This document shows, one piece after another, positions 1-10,700 of a stretch of DNA of 64,000 bases; positions within the stretch are counted from its first letter, which is position 1, and each line of letters opens with the position of its first letter. Origin of the DNA: Homarus americanus (taxonomy: Eukaryota > Arthropoda > Malacostraca > Decapoda > Nephropidae); NCBI RefSeq assembly GCF_018991925.1, contig NW_024737042.1, forward strand, positions 16,444,602-16,508,601, written 5' to 3'. The notes under the pieces were generated by a model that did not search any database, was not told the DNA's origin, and saw nothing but the letters and a program-made list of their open reading frames with translations. Made by a program: the position numbers and the translations under genes.

Positions 1-161
1 TATATAATAAATAATAATGGTCCAAGTACTGAGCCTTGGGGAACTCCACTTGTGACGTTGCTCCAATGGGACTTAGTGCCATTAATGCTCACTTGCTGTT
101 TCCTGTCCTGTAACCACGCCCTAATCCATTTAAGGATATTACCTTTGATGCCATGTGCTTC
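1..161 (-). pseudogene. LINE reverse transcriptase continuation (motif B region), runs off the window
   Basis: The minus strand continues the RT after the solo [52 protein letters not shown]. The [10 protein letters not shown] block is RT motif B. The downstream catalytic YADD-type motif lies outside the window. Confidence 0.85.
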
Positions 162-1374
162 TGTCATGGTCACGTTGACTGCTGATCTATTTAACTAACA
201 TGAGTGAGTTAGCGACCCCTGAGAAGACATGTTTTTTCCCCATAGACGCTACACTTGTGTTTCCCTCCCAGAGTCCCGCCTTTGTGAAGACAGTTATCAA
301 GTCGTTGTTATTCCACTTTCTCCTGGGAAGCTCAATCTTAAATTAGTCTGTGTAAATCAACTCAAGTAATTCGCCAGACCTTTGTCAACTGAGGGTCATC
401 TTTGAATGAGTAACAGTTAGTTTGTTTGTGATTATTGTCATTGCGTGAGTAGCGATCACTGGCAACTCGGGGGTATTTATACCCGTGCATCGCCAGGGAA
501 AGCGTTCCCTGACGCTGCTCCAATGTTTCTCCAGATCCCATTGTGACTCTTGGATCACTTGACAACTGTCCCGGATGTAGTAGATACACAGCAGGGACCA
601 TATATGAAACGATGGCACCGATGCTGCCTGATTAATGTGCTTCACTGCCTCTTTGGGCCAGACCCCAGACTCGCCATGTGTCTGGCTACTACCGACCACA
701 ACAACGGTGGTGAGCCCCAATGTCTACCCTGGGTTACTCCTTGGAAGTATATGTCCACAGAGAGGGTTGTAACATGTATGTTAGGGATAATTAGTTGGAA
801 ATAATTATCCCATGTTGGGTAGTGGACCCCTGTATATGCTAGTGTCAGTATTAACGTGTATGTTGAGTAAAGTAATCTACAATGAGTGCCATGTACTATG
901 TATTGAGAGTAGGGCCAAAGAACTGGTCCTATTATGCCATGTAATGTAACACCAGTAATGTTGTGTGCAGTAAGAGTGTAAGATCTGAGTAATTACTGTT
1001 GAGTAAAGAAATAAGAAAGTAAGTAAATAAGAAAATAAGTAAAGAAGAAAGTACTGAGTCTGCAATAAGCCCAGGAGTTGAACCTGGTGGTTATATGATT
1101 AATAATATATCTTTTCCCCTTGATCTCATATTAATAAATTTGTGTTTAGAGTATTTAGGTGTATTCATTTCTCCCACAGTATTTTACCTTTATTTCAGGC
1201 CAAGTGACTTGATACCAGAATTACCATACCCATGTGCCTTGACCCTTGACTATGCTACTAAAAGAATGACCATGCTACCAAAAGAATAGGTGACAAAACT
1301 GAGTAAGAGTAAGAACTAAGAGAAGTAAGCAAGATGAGGATGGTGTAGAGGTGTGGGAAACGCGCACCCTCACA
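162..1374 (-). mobile_element. Solo LTR inserted in the LINE RT, 1213 bp
   Basis: It begins TGTCATGG and ends CCTCACA and splits the RT frame exactly. The 4-bp sequence CTTC occurs on both sides (158-161 and 1375-1378). A second copy in the opposite orientation lies at 7060-14230. No internal retroviral region is present, so a solo LTR is the simplest reading. The coding orientation is inferred as minus because a palindromic TATA block, GGGTATAAATACCC, reads sensibly that way (near 471-484). Confidence 0.75.
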
Positions 1375-1875
1375 CTTCTACCTTTCTAATTAGTCTTTCG
1401 TGGGGGACTCTGTCGAAGGCTTTGCTAAAGTCGAGATATACCACATCATAATTGTGCCCCTCGTCCACCGATTGGAAAACTGATGAAAAGAATGTTAATA
1501 GATTAGTTAGACATGAACGTCCACTTGTGAAGCCATGCTGGGAATCATTGATCAACTTGTGCTTCTCCAGGTGATTTCGAATAGAGTTTGAAATGATTGC
1601 TTCCAGTAATTTGCCTACTATTGATGTTAGACTGATTGGGCGGTAGTTAGAGGATAGTGATCTATCCCCCTTCTTGAAAATCGGTATTACATTCGCTATC
1701 CTCCAGGATTCTGGTACTACACCTGTTTTTAAGGACATGTTAAACAACTTTGCTAAGGGTATACTAAGCTATTCCTTACATTCCTTTAATACTCTGGCTA
1801 ATATCTCATCGGAACCAGGTGACTTATTAGGCTTTAGTTTGTCTATTTGCTTACTACCATCGTTACTAGTCACTA
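1375..1875 (-). pseudogene. LINE reverse transcriptase, 5' half (fingers to motif A), broken
   Basis: The minus strand encodes the RT start: PNKSPGSDEI, an in-frame TAG near 1770, then WRIANVIPIFKKGDRSLSSN, YRPISLTSIVGKLLE, HGFTSGRSCLTNLL and YLDFSKAFDRVPHERL (motif A with its Asp). It stops abruptly at 1375 where the solo LTR was inserted; the RT resumes at 161. It belongs to the same element as the endonuclease at 1876-3140. Confidence 0.85.
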
Positions 1876-3140
1876 CTATCTCGCTTTGTTTTCTTCACTA
1901 TCTCTGAATAGAATCGGTGCCCCGGGTATCATGTTTAAATTTTCGGTGGCGAAAACTGTTGAAAAATACTTATTCAAATTATTGCTCATTTCTCTGTCGT
2001 TATCAGTGAGCTCGCCGGTATCTGACCGTATTGGTCCAATCTTTTCTCGTGTTTTAGTTTGATACATATGGTAGAATCCTTTGGGGCTTGTCTCTGCCTC
2101 CCTTGCTATCCTTACCTCATTATTCCTCTTGGCTTTCCTTATTTCGGTTTTAACCCTACTCACCAATTCCCTATAATAATCCCGGAGGTAAATTTTGCCA
2201 CGATTTATCCTTCTACCTATAGCCTTCCTTTGGCCAATGATGTTCTTTAAATAATTATTTATCCATTTAGGGTCATTGTTGTCTGATCTGCGTTTTTTGT
2301 ATGGTATGTTCTGCCTTTGTGCATTAAGTAACTCATTATTTGAATTGTCGTGGAACTCGGCTATCTCAGATCTCGTTATCAGGTCGATGTCATCTGTCAG
2401 GTTCACGGCCAAGCGCGACACCCCCTCTCTCAGCTGCCTCTTTAAACTGTCAAAGTTTGCCCTTCTGAAATCTGGTACTTTAGTGGAATTTTCCTTACGT
2501 CTGCCCTGAAAATCTAACTGGAATCTAATTTCTTTGGGATCCCTGTTTGCAAGTTCGTTCCCTACCTCGACATTGCTAATGAGGTTTTCTCTGTTTGACA
2601 GAACTAAATCGAGTATATTATTACCCCGGGTGGGTTCGGTTATATGTTGACTTAGGAAACAGTCCTGGATCATCTCGAGAAAATCCTCTGATTCTGAGTT
2701 ACCTGTAAGGTCAGTCCAATCTATTTGGCCAAGGTTAAAGTCGCCTACTATACAGACTTTGTTGTGCATGGAAGCCCTGCGCATTTCATCCCAGATAAGT
2801 CGCTCATTGACTCTATCAAGATTGGGAGGTCTATATATGACTCCTGTGATTAATTTTTCCCTACCGTTGATTAATTCTATCCAAATTGTTTCTGTATTCC
2901 GCTCAGTTTTTATTTCCTTATTTATTTCGCACTTCAGATTATCCCTAACATAGATTGCTACTCCATCTCCTTTCCTGGTCTGCCCATCGGTATGGAACAG
3001 TTTGTAACCCGCAATTTGGTATTCGACCGGTAACTCACGTGAGTCGAGGTTGATCCATATTTCAGTGAATGCTAGTGTCATGATCGTGATAACGGCTAAC
3101 CTGAAAACCTTAAGGATTCATATTACGCTCAAACGTCCAC
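1876..3140 (-). pseudogene. LINE endonuclease domain (CR1/L2-like), broken
   Basis: The minus-strand frame carries an APE-type endonuclease: LAFTEIWIN (catalytic Glu), GDGVAIYVRDNL, VIYRPPN, VGDFNLGQIDW and EPTRGNNILDLVLS. A linker to the RT follows. The frame breaks near 1876, where the linker continues in another frame (EIVVTSNDGSKQID), so a frameshift separates it from the RT. The 5' side is interrupted by a TGA before about 3110. The family assignment is from motif style only. Confidence 0.8.
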
Positions 3141-4695
3141 AAAACCTTCCGAGTCCCCCAGTGGAAACGTCCCCCGTTTTCTCTGTTTCCTTGATGACGT
3201 CATCGATAGGCCGTCTTTGTCGAAAGGGAACTTTGAATAAAATCCGCGGATTTCGTAGCAAGACGCTGTATGTTGAGACCTGTTGCCATCCAACCCTTTG
3301 TAATCAATTTAATATTGCTTGTGATAGCTCAGTCAGAGCATTTTTAGTGAGGATAATAGTAGGGAATGAAACGGAGTTCATAGTCTCAGTTTCAACATCA
3401 GAGTGTACAGTAAATTAATTCATCGAAATAGAAATAGGTGGACTCCCTGACCTATTCCGAGTGAGGGTGCCGCGGGCGTTTCAACTGTTAGTAAGTGCTC
3501 GCCCCTTCACCCATGCAGGTAGGCCATTCCACTCTGTGTTGTAATTCCCCCTTCTTTAAGTGATTTGACCCAATTAATAGTCGATTGTGCAAGTGTTACA
3601 GTAACGTAGTTGATATGCTCTGAGTGAAGTCATATTTACGTCTTTAACGTCCCCTGAAATGTGATGTCGTTGTCACTGTTAGGAAGTGCTCGCCCCTTCA
3701 CCCATACAGGTCCCTAACGCAGCCTAGGCCGTGTCTGTAGCGTGGATGTTGTATCCACTGTGTCTGGGGAGATGTCCGAGGTCCAGTAGGATCAGTTACC
3801 TTCGTGAGACCCGACCGTCAGACGCTTCAGACTACCTATGGCCCCCACAGCTGGCTCGTCTGGCCCTAACGCTCGGCCTGCGAGGTGACCCCGGATCACC
3901 AAGCCACACACCACTACCAGCCCCCATCATTGGTGGATGAGTGTCTAACTCAGTAGAGCTATTTGTGTGGTGGGGTTAATCCACTGGGATCTTCAGAGTT
4001 CGTCGGAAAGTACTCCATGGTGGCAGGACCCCATGGCGGTTGCTTGAGTATCACTCCTGACGATTGAGTGTTGTAGTGGCAGTTGCCCCTGGTCTTTATG
4101 GTGCTAAGTGACTATAAGAGTTATGTGTTATTGAGTATGTCCACCCAGTAGTGGTGTGAGTGTTATTGAGTATGTCCACCCAGTAGTGGTGTGAGTGTTA
4201 TTGAGTATGTCCACCCAGTAGTGGTGAGAGTATGTTGAGCCTGAGGGCATAGTACCAGATTTCGTCTGTTGGTACAGATATATTCTTTCTCCTACTTCCA
4301 TATTAATGTTTAAATAAATCTTGTATTTGTATATTGCGTCTATTATTTACAGTATTTACCGTTATTTCTTCCCTATTACTTGATACTATCATTACATATA
4401 CCCACGAGCCTCCTCTCGTCACGCTACCAATGGTAATAAGTATGAGAGTAAAAGGAATTGTTACTGACACACAGGCTCTTATAAAAGGGTGGCAGCCCAG
4501 GCCCTTATACTATTATATCGATTTTTTCGGTACATACCAAGGCCCTAATATCATCCATTTTGTTTATCATACCTCAACTGTTCGCGTAGTATACATTTAA
4601 GTTAGTCGTGTTCTGAGTCCTCCCCTTACCGCGTTTAGTTTTAAACTCTCTGTCTAATTTAGTTTTGTCATCATTCCTAACACTATTTCCCTGTA
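3141..4695. other. Stretch without recognised gene; short direct repeats
   Basis: A block AAGTGCTCGCCCCTTCACCC occurs twice (about 3493 and 3685, about 190 bp apart). A 35-bp unit containing TGAGTATGTCCACCCAGTAG is repeated three times at about 4126-4230. No coding region, RNA gene or clear TE boundary was recognised. It may be remains of an LTR element, but this is unproven. Confidence 0.5.
4126..4230. repeat. Tandem repeat, 35-bp unit x3
   Basis: Three consecutive copies of a 35-base unit (TGTTATTGAGTATGTCCACC and so on), with the last slightly diverged at its end. Confidence 0.85.
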
Positions 4696-4700
4696 ATCTT

Positions 4701-6258
4701 TCACTCAGGATGGGATGGAGAAAGGAAACTCACAATGTGCTCTCTGTATACATATTGAATCGGATGTACAATACAGCTTGTTGCTGGGTAGGCAGCATGG
4801 TTACAAGCGTTGAGTAGAGAGAGCTGGTTGGTGAGGGTGCCCAGAGGAGGACACGCGGCTTGGGGGACGCCAAGGTCGCTGGCGGGAGCGAGAGCAGCCA
4901 GGCTGGCGCGGAGGTGGAGGTGTTGCTTCCAGGTGGCAGTGAGTAGAAAGAGAGTGGTCACAGCGGTGTCAGGCCTTATAAGGCGGGGGTAGGCGTGGGT
5001 TGATAGTTGACCCCCACTCCGTAGGCGACACTGGAGCCATAGGCTGGGGAATTCGAGAAGGTTCGGCTACTCAGCGACAAACAGTGCTTGTAGGGGAGGA
5101 ATCCATTACAATACTCCCCTTCCCCTCCAGGCACGGCAGGAAGCTAGAGGTTGTCAGGGTTGCGTGCCACATGTGAGGCAGAACGGGTGGTGCACGCCAC
5201 ATGTGAGACACGAGGGCGTGGATGAGCAGGCAGCTAGGGGGTACAGCTCTGTCTAGATACACGAGATCTGTGGGAGAAAGAGGGAGAAGGAGGGTTGTGG
5301 AGGCGATGAATGTTGTGCTTCCCTCGCGGCAGGTACAGAGTCCTCAGATGCGCCTGCTCGGGTGTGGGTCTGGGTCATGAGCAAGGGCTGTGTCAGCAGG
5401 AAGAAGGTCCATGACAGCAGCAGGGTGCATGACAGCAGCAGGGTCCACGGCAGGAGCAGGGTGCAGGACAGTAGCAGGGGGTGCCTGAGGGAGAAAAGAG
5501 GGGTGTGTGGGTCCGCGTCAGGAGCAGGGGCAGCGTCAGGAGGAGCGGCAGGGGGTACCGCTGGGCCGGGGGCGGCGTCTGAGGCAGGACGGGTGTGTTG
5601 GGTCGGTTGGACGTGGTGCTTGGGACAGGAAGAGGAGCGGCTGTCTGCTTAGAGCAGCAGAGCTGCTCTAGGGTGTCTAACCTGCGGTGTAGAGACAGTA
5701 GCTAGTGAGCCGATGAGAGCTGCCTCTGCGTGGGTAAGCCAGTCTTCCATGTTGCTTGAAGACTGGGAGAGTGATCAGTTTCTCCTCCATCCTGTGTGAG
5801 TGCGAATCTCCGGGGGTCACCATTTGTGGGGTAATGAGATATGTGTTCGCACTCAGGATGGGATGGAGAAAGGAAACTCACAATGTGCTCTCTGTATACA
5901 TATTGTATTGGATGTACAATGCAGCTTGTTGCTGGGTAGACAGCATGGTTACAAGCGTTGAGTAGAGAAAGCTGGTTAGTGAGGGTGCCCAGAGGAGGAC
6001 ATGCGGCTTGGGGGACGCCAAGGTCGCCGGCGGGAGCAGGAGCCGCCAGGCTGGCGTGGAGGTGGAGGTGTTGCTTGCTGGTGGCAGTGAGTAGAAAAAG
6101 AATGGTCACAGCGGTGTCAGGCCTTATAAGGCAGGGGTAGGCGTGGGTTGATAGTTGACCCCCGCTCCATAGGCGGAGCTGGAGGCGTAGGCTGGGGAAT
6201 TCGAGAAGGTTCGGCTACTCAGCGACAAACGGCGCTTGTAGGGGAGGAATCCACTACA
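4701..6258 (-). mobile_element. Short non-autonomous LTR element on minus strand
   Basis: 5' LTR at 6258-5825 (starts TGTAGTGG, ends CCCCACA), internal region 5824-5111, 3' LTR at 5110 to about 4701 (starts TGTAATGG). A purine tract (GGAGGGGAAGGGGAG) sits right before the 3' LTR, as expected of a polypurine tract. TGGTGACCC, a plausible primer-binding site start, lies two bases after the 5' LTR. The 3' LTR lacks its last 25 or so bases. The internal region of about 715 bp holds only proline- and alanine-rich, interrupted frames and no pol gene, so it depends on another element. Confidence 0.75.
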
Positions 6259-7575
6259 ACCTATCTCTTTCTACCTACAGCCACCAGCAAGCAACAACTC
6301 CGCTCCTACCTGGCGGCTCCCACTCCAGCCGGCGACCTTGGCGACCCACAAGCTGGTCCTCCTCTGAGCACCCTCATCAACCAGCTCTCTCTACTCAACG
6401 CTTGTAACCATGCTGCCTACCCAGCACCAAGCTGCATTGTACATCCAATACAATATGTATACAGAGAGCACATTGTGAGTTTCCTTTCTCCATCCCATCC
6501 AGAGTGTGAACCAATATCTCGTACCCCACAAATGGTGACCCTGGAGTAACCGCTCACACAGGGTGGAGGAGAAACATCTCATGTAAACCCACAAATGGCG
6601 ACCCCTGGAGATTCGCACTCACACAGGATGGAGGAGAAACCGATCACTCTCCCAGTCTTCAAGCAACATGGAAGACTGGCTTATCCACACAGAGGCAGCT
6701 CTCATCGGCTCTACAGCTACTGTCTCTACACCGCAGGTTAGACACCCTAGAGCAGCTCTGCTACTCTAAGCAGACAGGCGCTCCTCTTCCTGCCCCAAGC
6801 ACCATGTCCTACCGACCCAACACACCCGTCCTGCCTCAGACGCCGCCCCCGGCCCAGCAGTACCCGCTGCCACTGTCCTGGACCCTCCTCCGCTCCTGCC
6901 TGGCAGCCCTTGCTCCCGACGTGGCCCATGCGCCTGAGGCGGCCCCACACACCCCTTTTTTCTCCCTCAGGTACTCCCTGCTACTGTCCTGCACCCTGCT
7001 GCTGTCGGGGACCCTGCTGCTGTCATGCAACCTGCTGCTGTCATGAACCCTCTTCCTGATGTGAGGGCGCGTGTTTTCCAACACCTTCACCACCCTCATC
7101 TTACTTACTTCTCTTATCTTAGTTCTTACTCTTACTCGGTTGTCACCTATTCTTTTGGAAGCATGGACATTCTTTTGGTAGCATGGTCATTCTTTTGGTA
7201 GCATGGTCATTCTTTTGGTAGCATGGTCATTCTTTTGGTAGCATGGTCGAGGGTCTAGGCACATGGGTATGGTAATTCTGGTATCATGTCACTTGGACGG
7301 AAATAAAGGTAAAATACTGTGGGAGAAATGAATACACCTAAATACTCTAAAAACAAATTTATTAATATGAAATCAAAGGGGAAAAGATATATTATTAATC
7401 ATATCACCGGTCCGACTAATTACCCAAATGTACCCAAATGTACCCAAATGTAGCCGCAATGTAGCCGCAATGAAGTCAAATAATGGTCCTACATGAATAA
7501 ACCGGATTGCTAATCACTTCTCGACTAGTATTTGGTGTCACAAAGTCAAAAAAAATTGGAAAACTTACTTTAATC

Positions 7576-7716
7576 TGCAAGATTGTACCATCGTACGATA
7601 TGTTTTCCCATGTTGAGATGGGGCTTGTCTTTGGCAGCGCCCGGTCGCCAGTCACCAGCTGACGCTGTAAGAATAAAGTCTACAAAGAACGTGGTCTATG
7701 ACTCCAACCTCTCACA
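7576..7716 (+). repeat. 5' LTR of the Gypsy element
   Basis: 141 bp, starts TGCAAGATTG and ends CTCTCACA. Differs from the 3' LTR by C/T at base 3, one missing G and one A/T change near the end. Confidence 0.93.
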
Positions 7717-7780
7717 TGGCGCACTGAGTAGGATATGTCGGGGCTCGACACGCCATTACAGCCCTGACAAGAACGCTGAC

Positions 7781-10700
7781 ATGGCCCCTACACGTCCACG
7801 ATTCTCGACGCCCTCAAGGGGACGCCAGGGCTTCTCTACACCGGCCGGGAACACCACGCGCGCCCAGCAGCAGGCCATGAGTGCATTGATGGCTCAGATG
7901 GCGTCTCTAGGTGCTAGCGGTGGTCATGCTTCTATGCCGGTCATGAAGCCCTCAGCAGCTGTCGCTCCAGAGAAGTGTGAGGCAGAAATGCCAGCAGCTG
8001 CGTTTAGGACATGGAGGCGGTCCATCGAGTCATGGATGCTGTTGAACGGGTGGCCACAACTGGTGGCTACACTCCACATTCGCCTGAACTTCGTCCCTGC
8101 ACTCCAAAGGGTGATTGACTCAAGATACCCCAGCGGTCAGTGGGAGCAGCTCTCGCCCAAAGAAGCCCTGGACGCCATCAGTGGAATGGTTCTTCAATCT
8201 TCAAACCAAGCTGTGAAATGGAACGAGTTTTTCAACAGCAAACAAGGTGAAGAGGAGCCCATGAAAAGGTATTTTCAACGATGCTTCGCAAAGGCAGTGG
8301 AGTGTGAATTTAAATGTCCCACCTGTGATAACGATCTCTCAGAGTACATGCTATTACGTAAAGTTATGGTGGGCCTGAGTAACCCAGTGTTGAAAAGGGA
8401 AATTTTCCAGGGGTACTCTAGTTATAATAGTGTTGAAGTGCTTAGAAACAAATCCATGTTATTTGAGGCAGCAGTGAGAGATGCTGGTGTATTGTGTCGT
8501 ACGTCTGGCCAGGCAGTGGTGGGAACAGCCGCGGAGGCAGTGGCGGTTGGTGATGACGTCACCGGTGAGTCTGAGGTAGCTGCCGCCCGACCTCGACACC
8601 CCAGTCGCGTGCACTGTGGTAACTGCGGCATGTCTCATGCCTCTGGTAAAAGTAACTGCCCTGCAAGTGGGGCTACATGTCGCAATTGCTGTAAGGTTGG
8701 TCACTTCAAAAGGTGTTGTAGGAGTAAGTCAGCCCTAAGTGCTCCTGTGGATGTGTCAGGCGCTGTTACAGTGGCAACAGCCCAGCTATCCCGCCACCCC
8801 AGGTTACAAGTGTTCGTGTCCCAGGCCGGGGGCAATTCCCCAGCCACCCCCGTGCTGGCTGTAGCTGACACGGGTGCTATGGTGTGTGTGGCAGGCGCAT
8901 CCCTGCTCCGGGACATCGGTTTGTGTCCGGGGCAACTTCGGGCCCGTAATGGCCTAAGGGACGTGGCGAACAAACAGCTCAAGTGTCTGGGGTCCGCCCC
9001 CTGCCGCCTCGGTGTGGACGAGGGGTCCACCGTCCAGGAGGTCTACTTCGTGCAGACAGCCAAGGCCCTCTATCTGTCATTGGAGGCCTGCAAGTGCCTC
9101 AACTTGGTGCCTGTCGACTTCCCGCTCCATAGACGTGCTGTGGCTGCCGTGGGCGATGGAGGGGAGCGGCACACTGCCGACGATCTACCTCCGAACCGTT
9201 TACCTGAGAGCAGCCGTTTCCCGCCGAGGCCAGTTGAGATACCCTTGCCTCCTTTGGAGGAGAATGTGGCCAGGCTGGAGGCATGGCTACTCACGCACTT
9301 TTCGTCTACCGCATTCAACACCAGCAGGTCCCCACTGCCAGTCATGACTGGTCCCCCTCACCGTATCCACCTGACGCCCGGCACGACCCCCTACGCCTGT
9401 CACACACCCGCTCCCGTTCCGAAACACTGGGAAGCGGAGGTGAAGGCCCAGTTGGAGGAGGACGTCAGGAGAGGCGTCATCCAGCCAGTGCCTGCTGGTG
9501 AGGCTACGGAGTGGTGCGCCAGGATGGTCGTGGTGGCCAAGAAAAACGGTCAGCCCAGGCGCACTGTGGACTTCCAACGCCTCAATGCAAGCTGTCTGAG
9601 GGAGATGCACCACACACCTGCACCATTCGACATGGTGTCTGGGGTGCCAGTGCACTCGTTCAAAACCGTCGCCGACGCCTTTTGGGGATTTCATCAAGTG
9701 GAGTTGGAGGAGGAGAGTAGGCGCCTGACCACATTCATCACGCCGTGGGGACGTTTTCGATACTGCAGGACGCCCATGGGACATTGCTCAGCGTCAGATG
9801 CTTACACCAAGAGGTTTGACGACGCTATTCAGGATGTGCCCCGCAAGTACAAGTGCATGGATGACACTCTCCTCTATGACTCCAGTGTGAAGGGGGCGTT
9901 CTGGCACACTTACGATTTTCTGGAGACCTGCGCTCGCACAGGTATCACGCTGAAACCAGAAAAGTTCTTGTTCTGCAGGAGAGAAGCTGAGTTTGTGGGT
10001 TTCCTCCTGGGGTGGGACCTGTACCAGCCCACTGCCCAACGTCTGTCAGCCATCAAGGACTTCCCCATGCCGGATCAGCCATCAATCACTGACATCAGGT
10101 CCTGGCATGGCCTGGTTAATCAGTTGGCTCCCTTCCTTGCCACTGCACCTGTGATGGAGCCCTTCCGTGAGCTCCTCAAGAAGCCAGTGGGCAAGCAGGT
10201 GTATTGGGACGACCAGCTGCGGCTCAAGTTTCGCCAGGCCCAGGACACCATCTGTCAGTTGGCCAGAGACGGCTTGGTGTACTACGACAAATCCAGGCCT
10301 ACGGCAGCTGTCACTGATTGGAGCAGGGAGGGCATCGGCTTCGTCGTCCTGCAACAATACTGTGCCTGTGCCTCTCCAGAGACGCCCTTCTGCTGCAGAG
10401 GAGGGTGGCGGTTGGCTCTGTGTGGTAGCCGACATCTGAGCACGACCGAGGCCGGTTATGCTGCAGTAGAAGGGGAGGCCCTGGCTGTGGTGTGGTGCCT
10501 GCTCAAGGCCAGGCTGTTCCTCCTTGGCTGCCCGAACCTCATTCTGGTGACGGACCACCTCCCCTTAGTTGGCTTGGTAGGGGACAGAGCCTTCACGGAT
10601 GTGGCGAATCCGCGCCTGTTCAGGCTCAAGGAGAAGACCCTGCAGTACCGATTCACGGTCAAATACTTGCCAGGGAAGCGGAACTGTGCAGCTGACGCCC

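Noticed and set aside
3731..3940. Small frame of 69 codons as host gene
   Set aside because: No motif, no splice or promoter context, in a repeat-rich stretch.
7583..7780. N-terminal extension of the Gypsy frame into the LTR
   Set aside because: No ATG at 7583 (the codon is TTG) and the segment is LTR and leader; ATG 7781 is the more sensible start.
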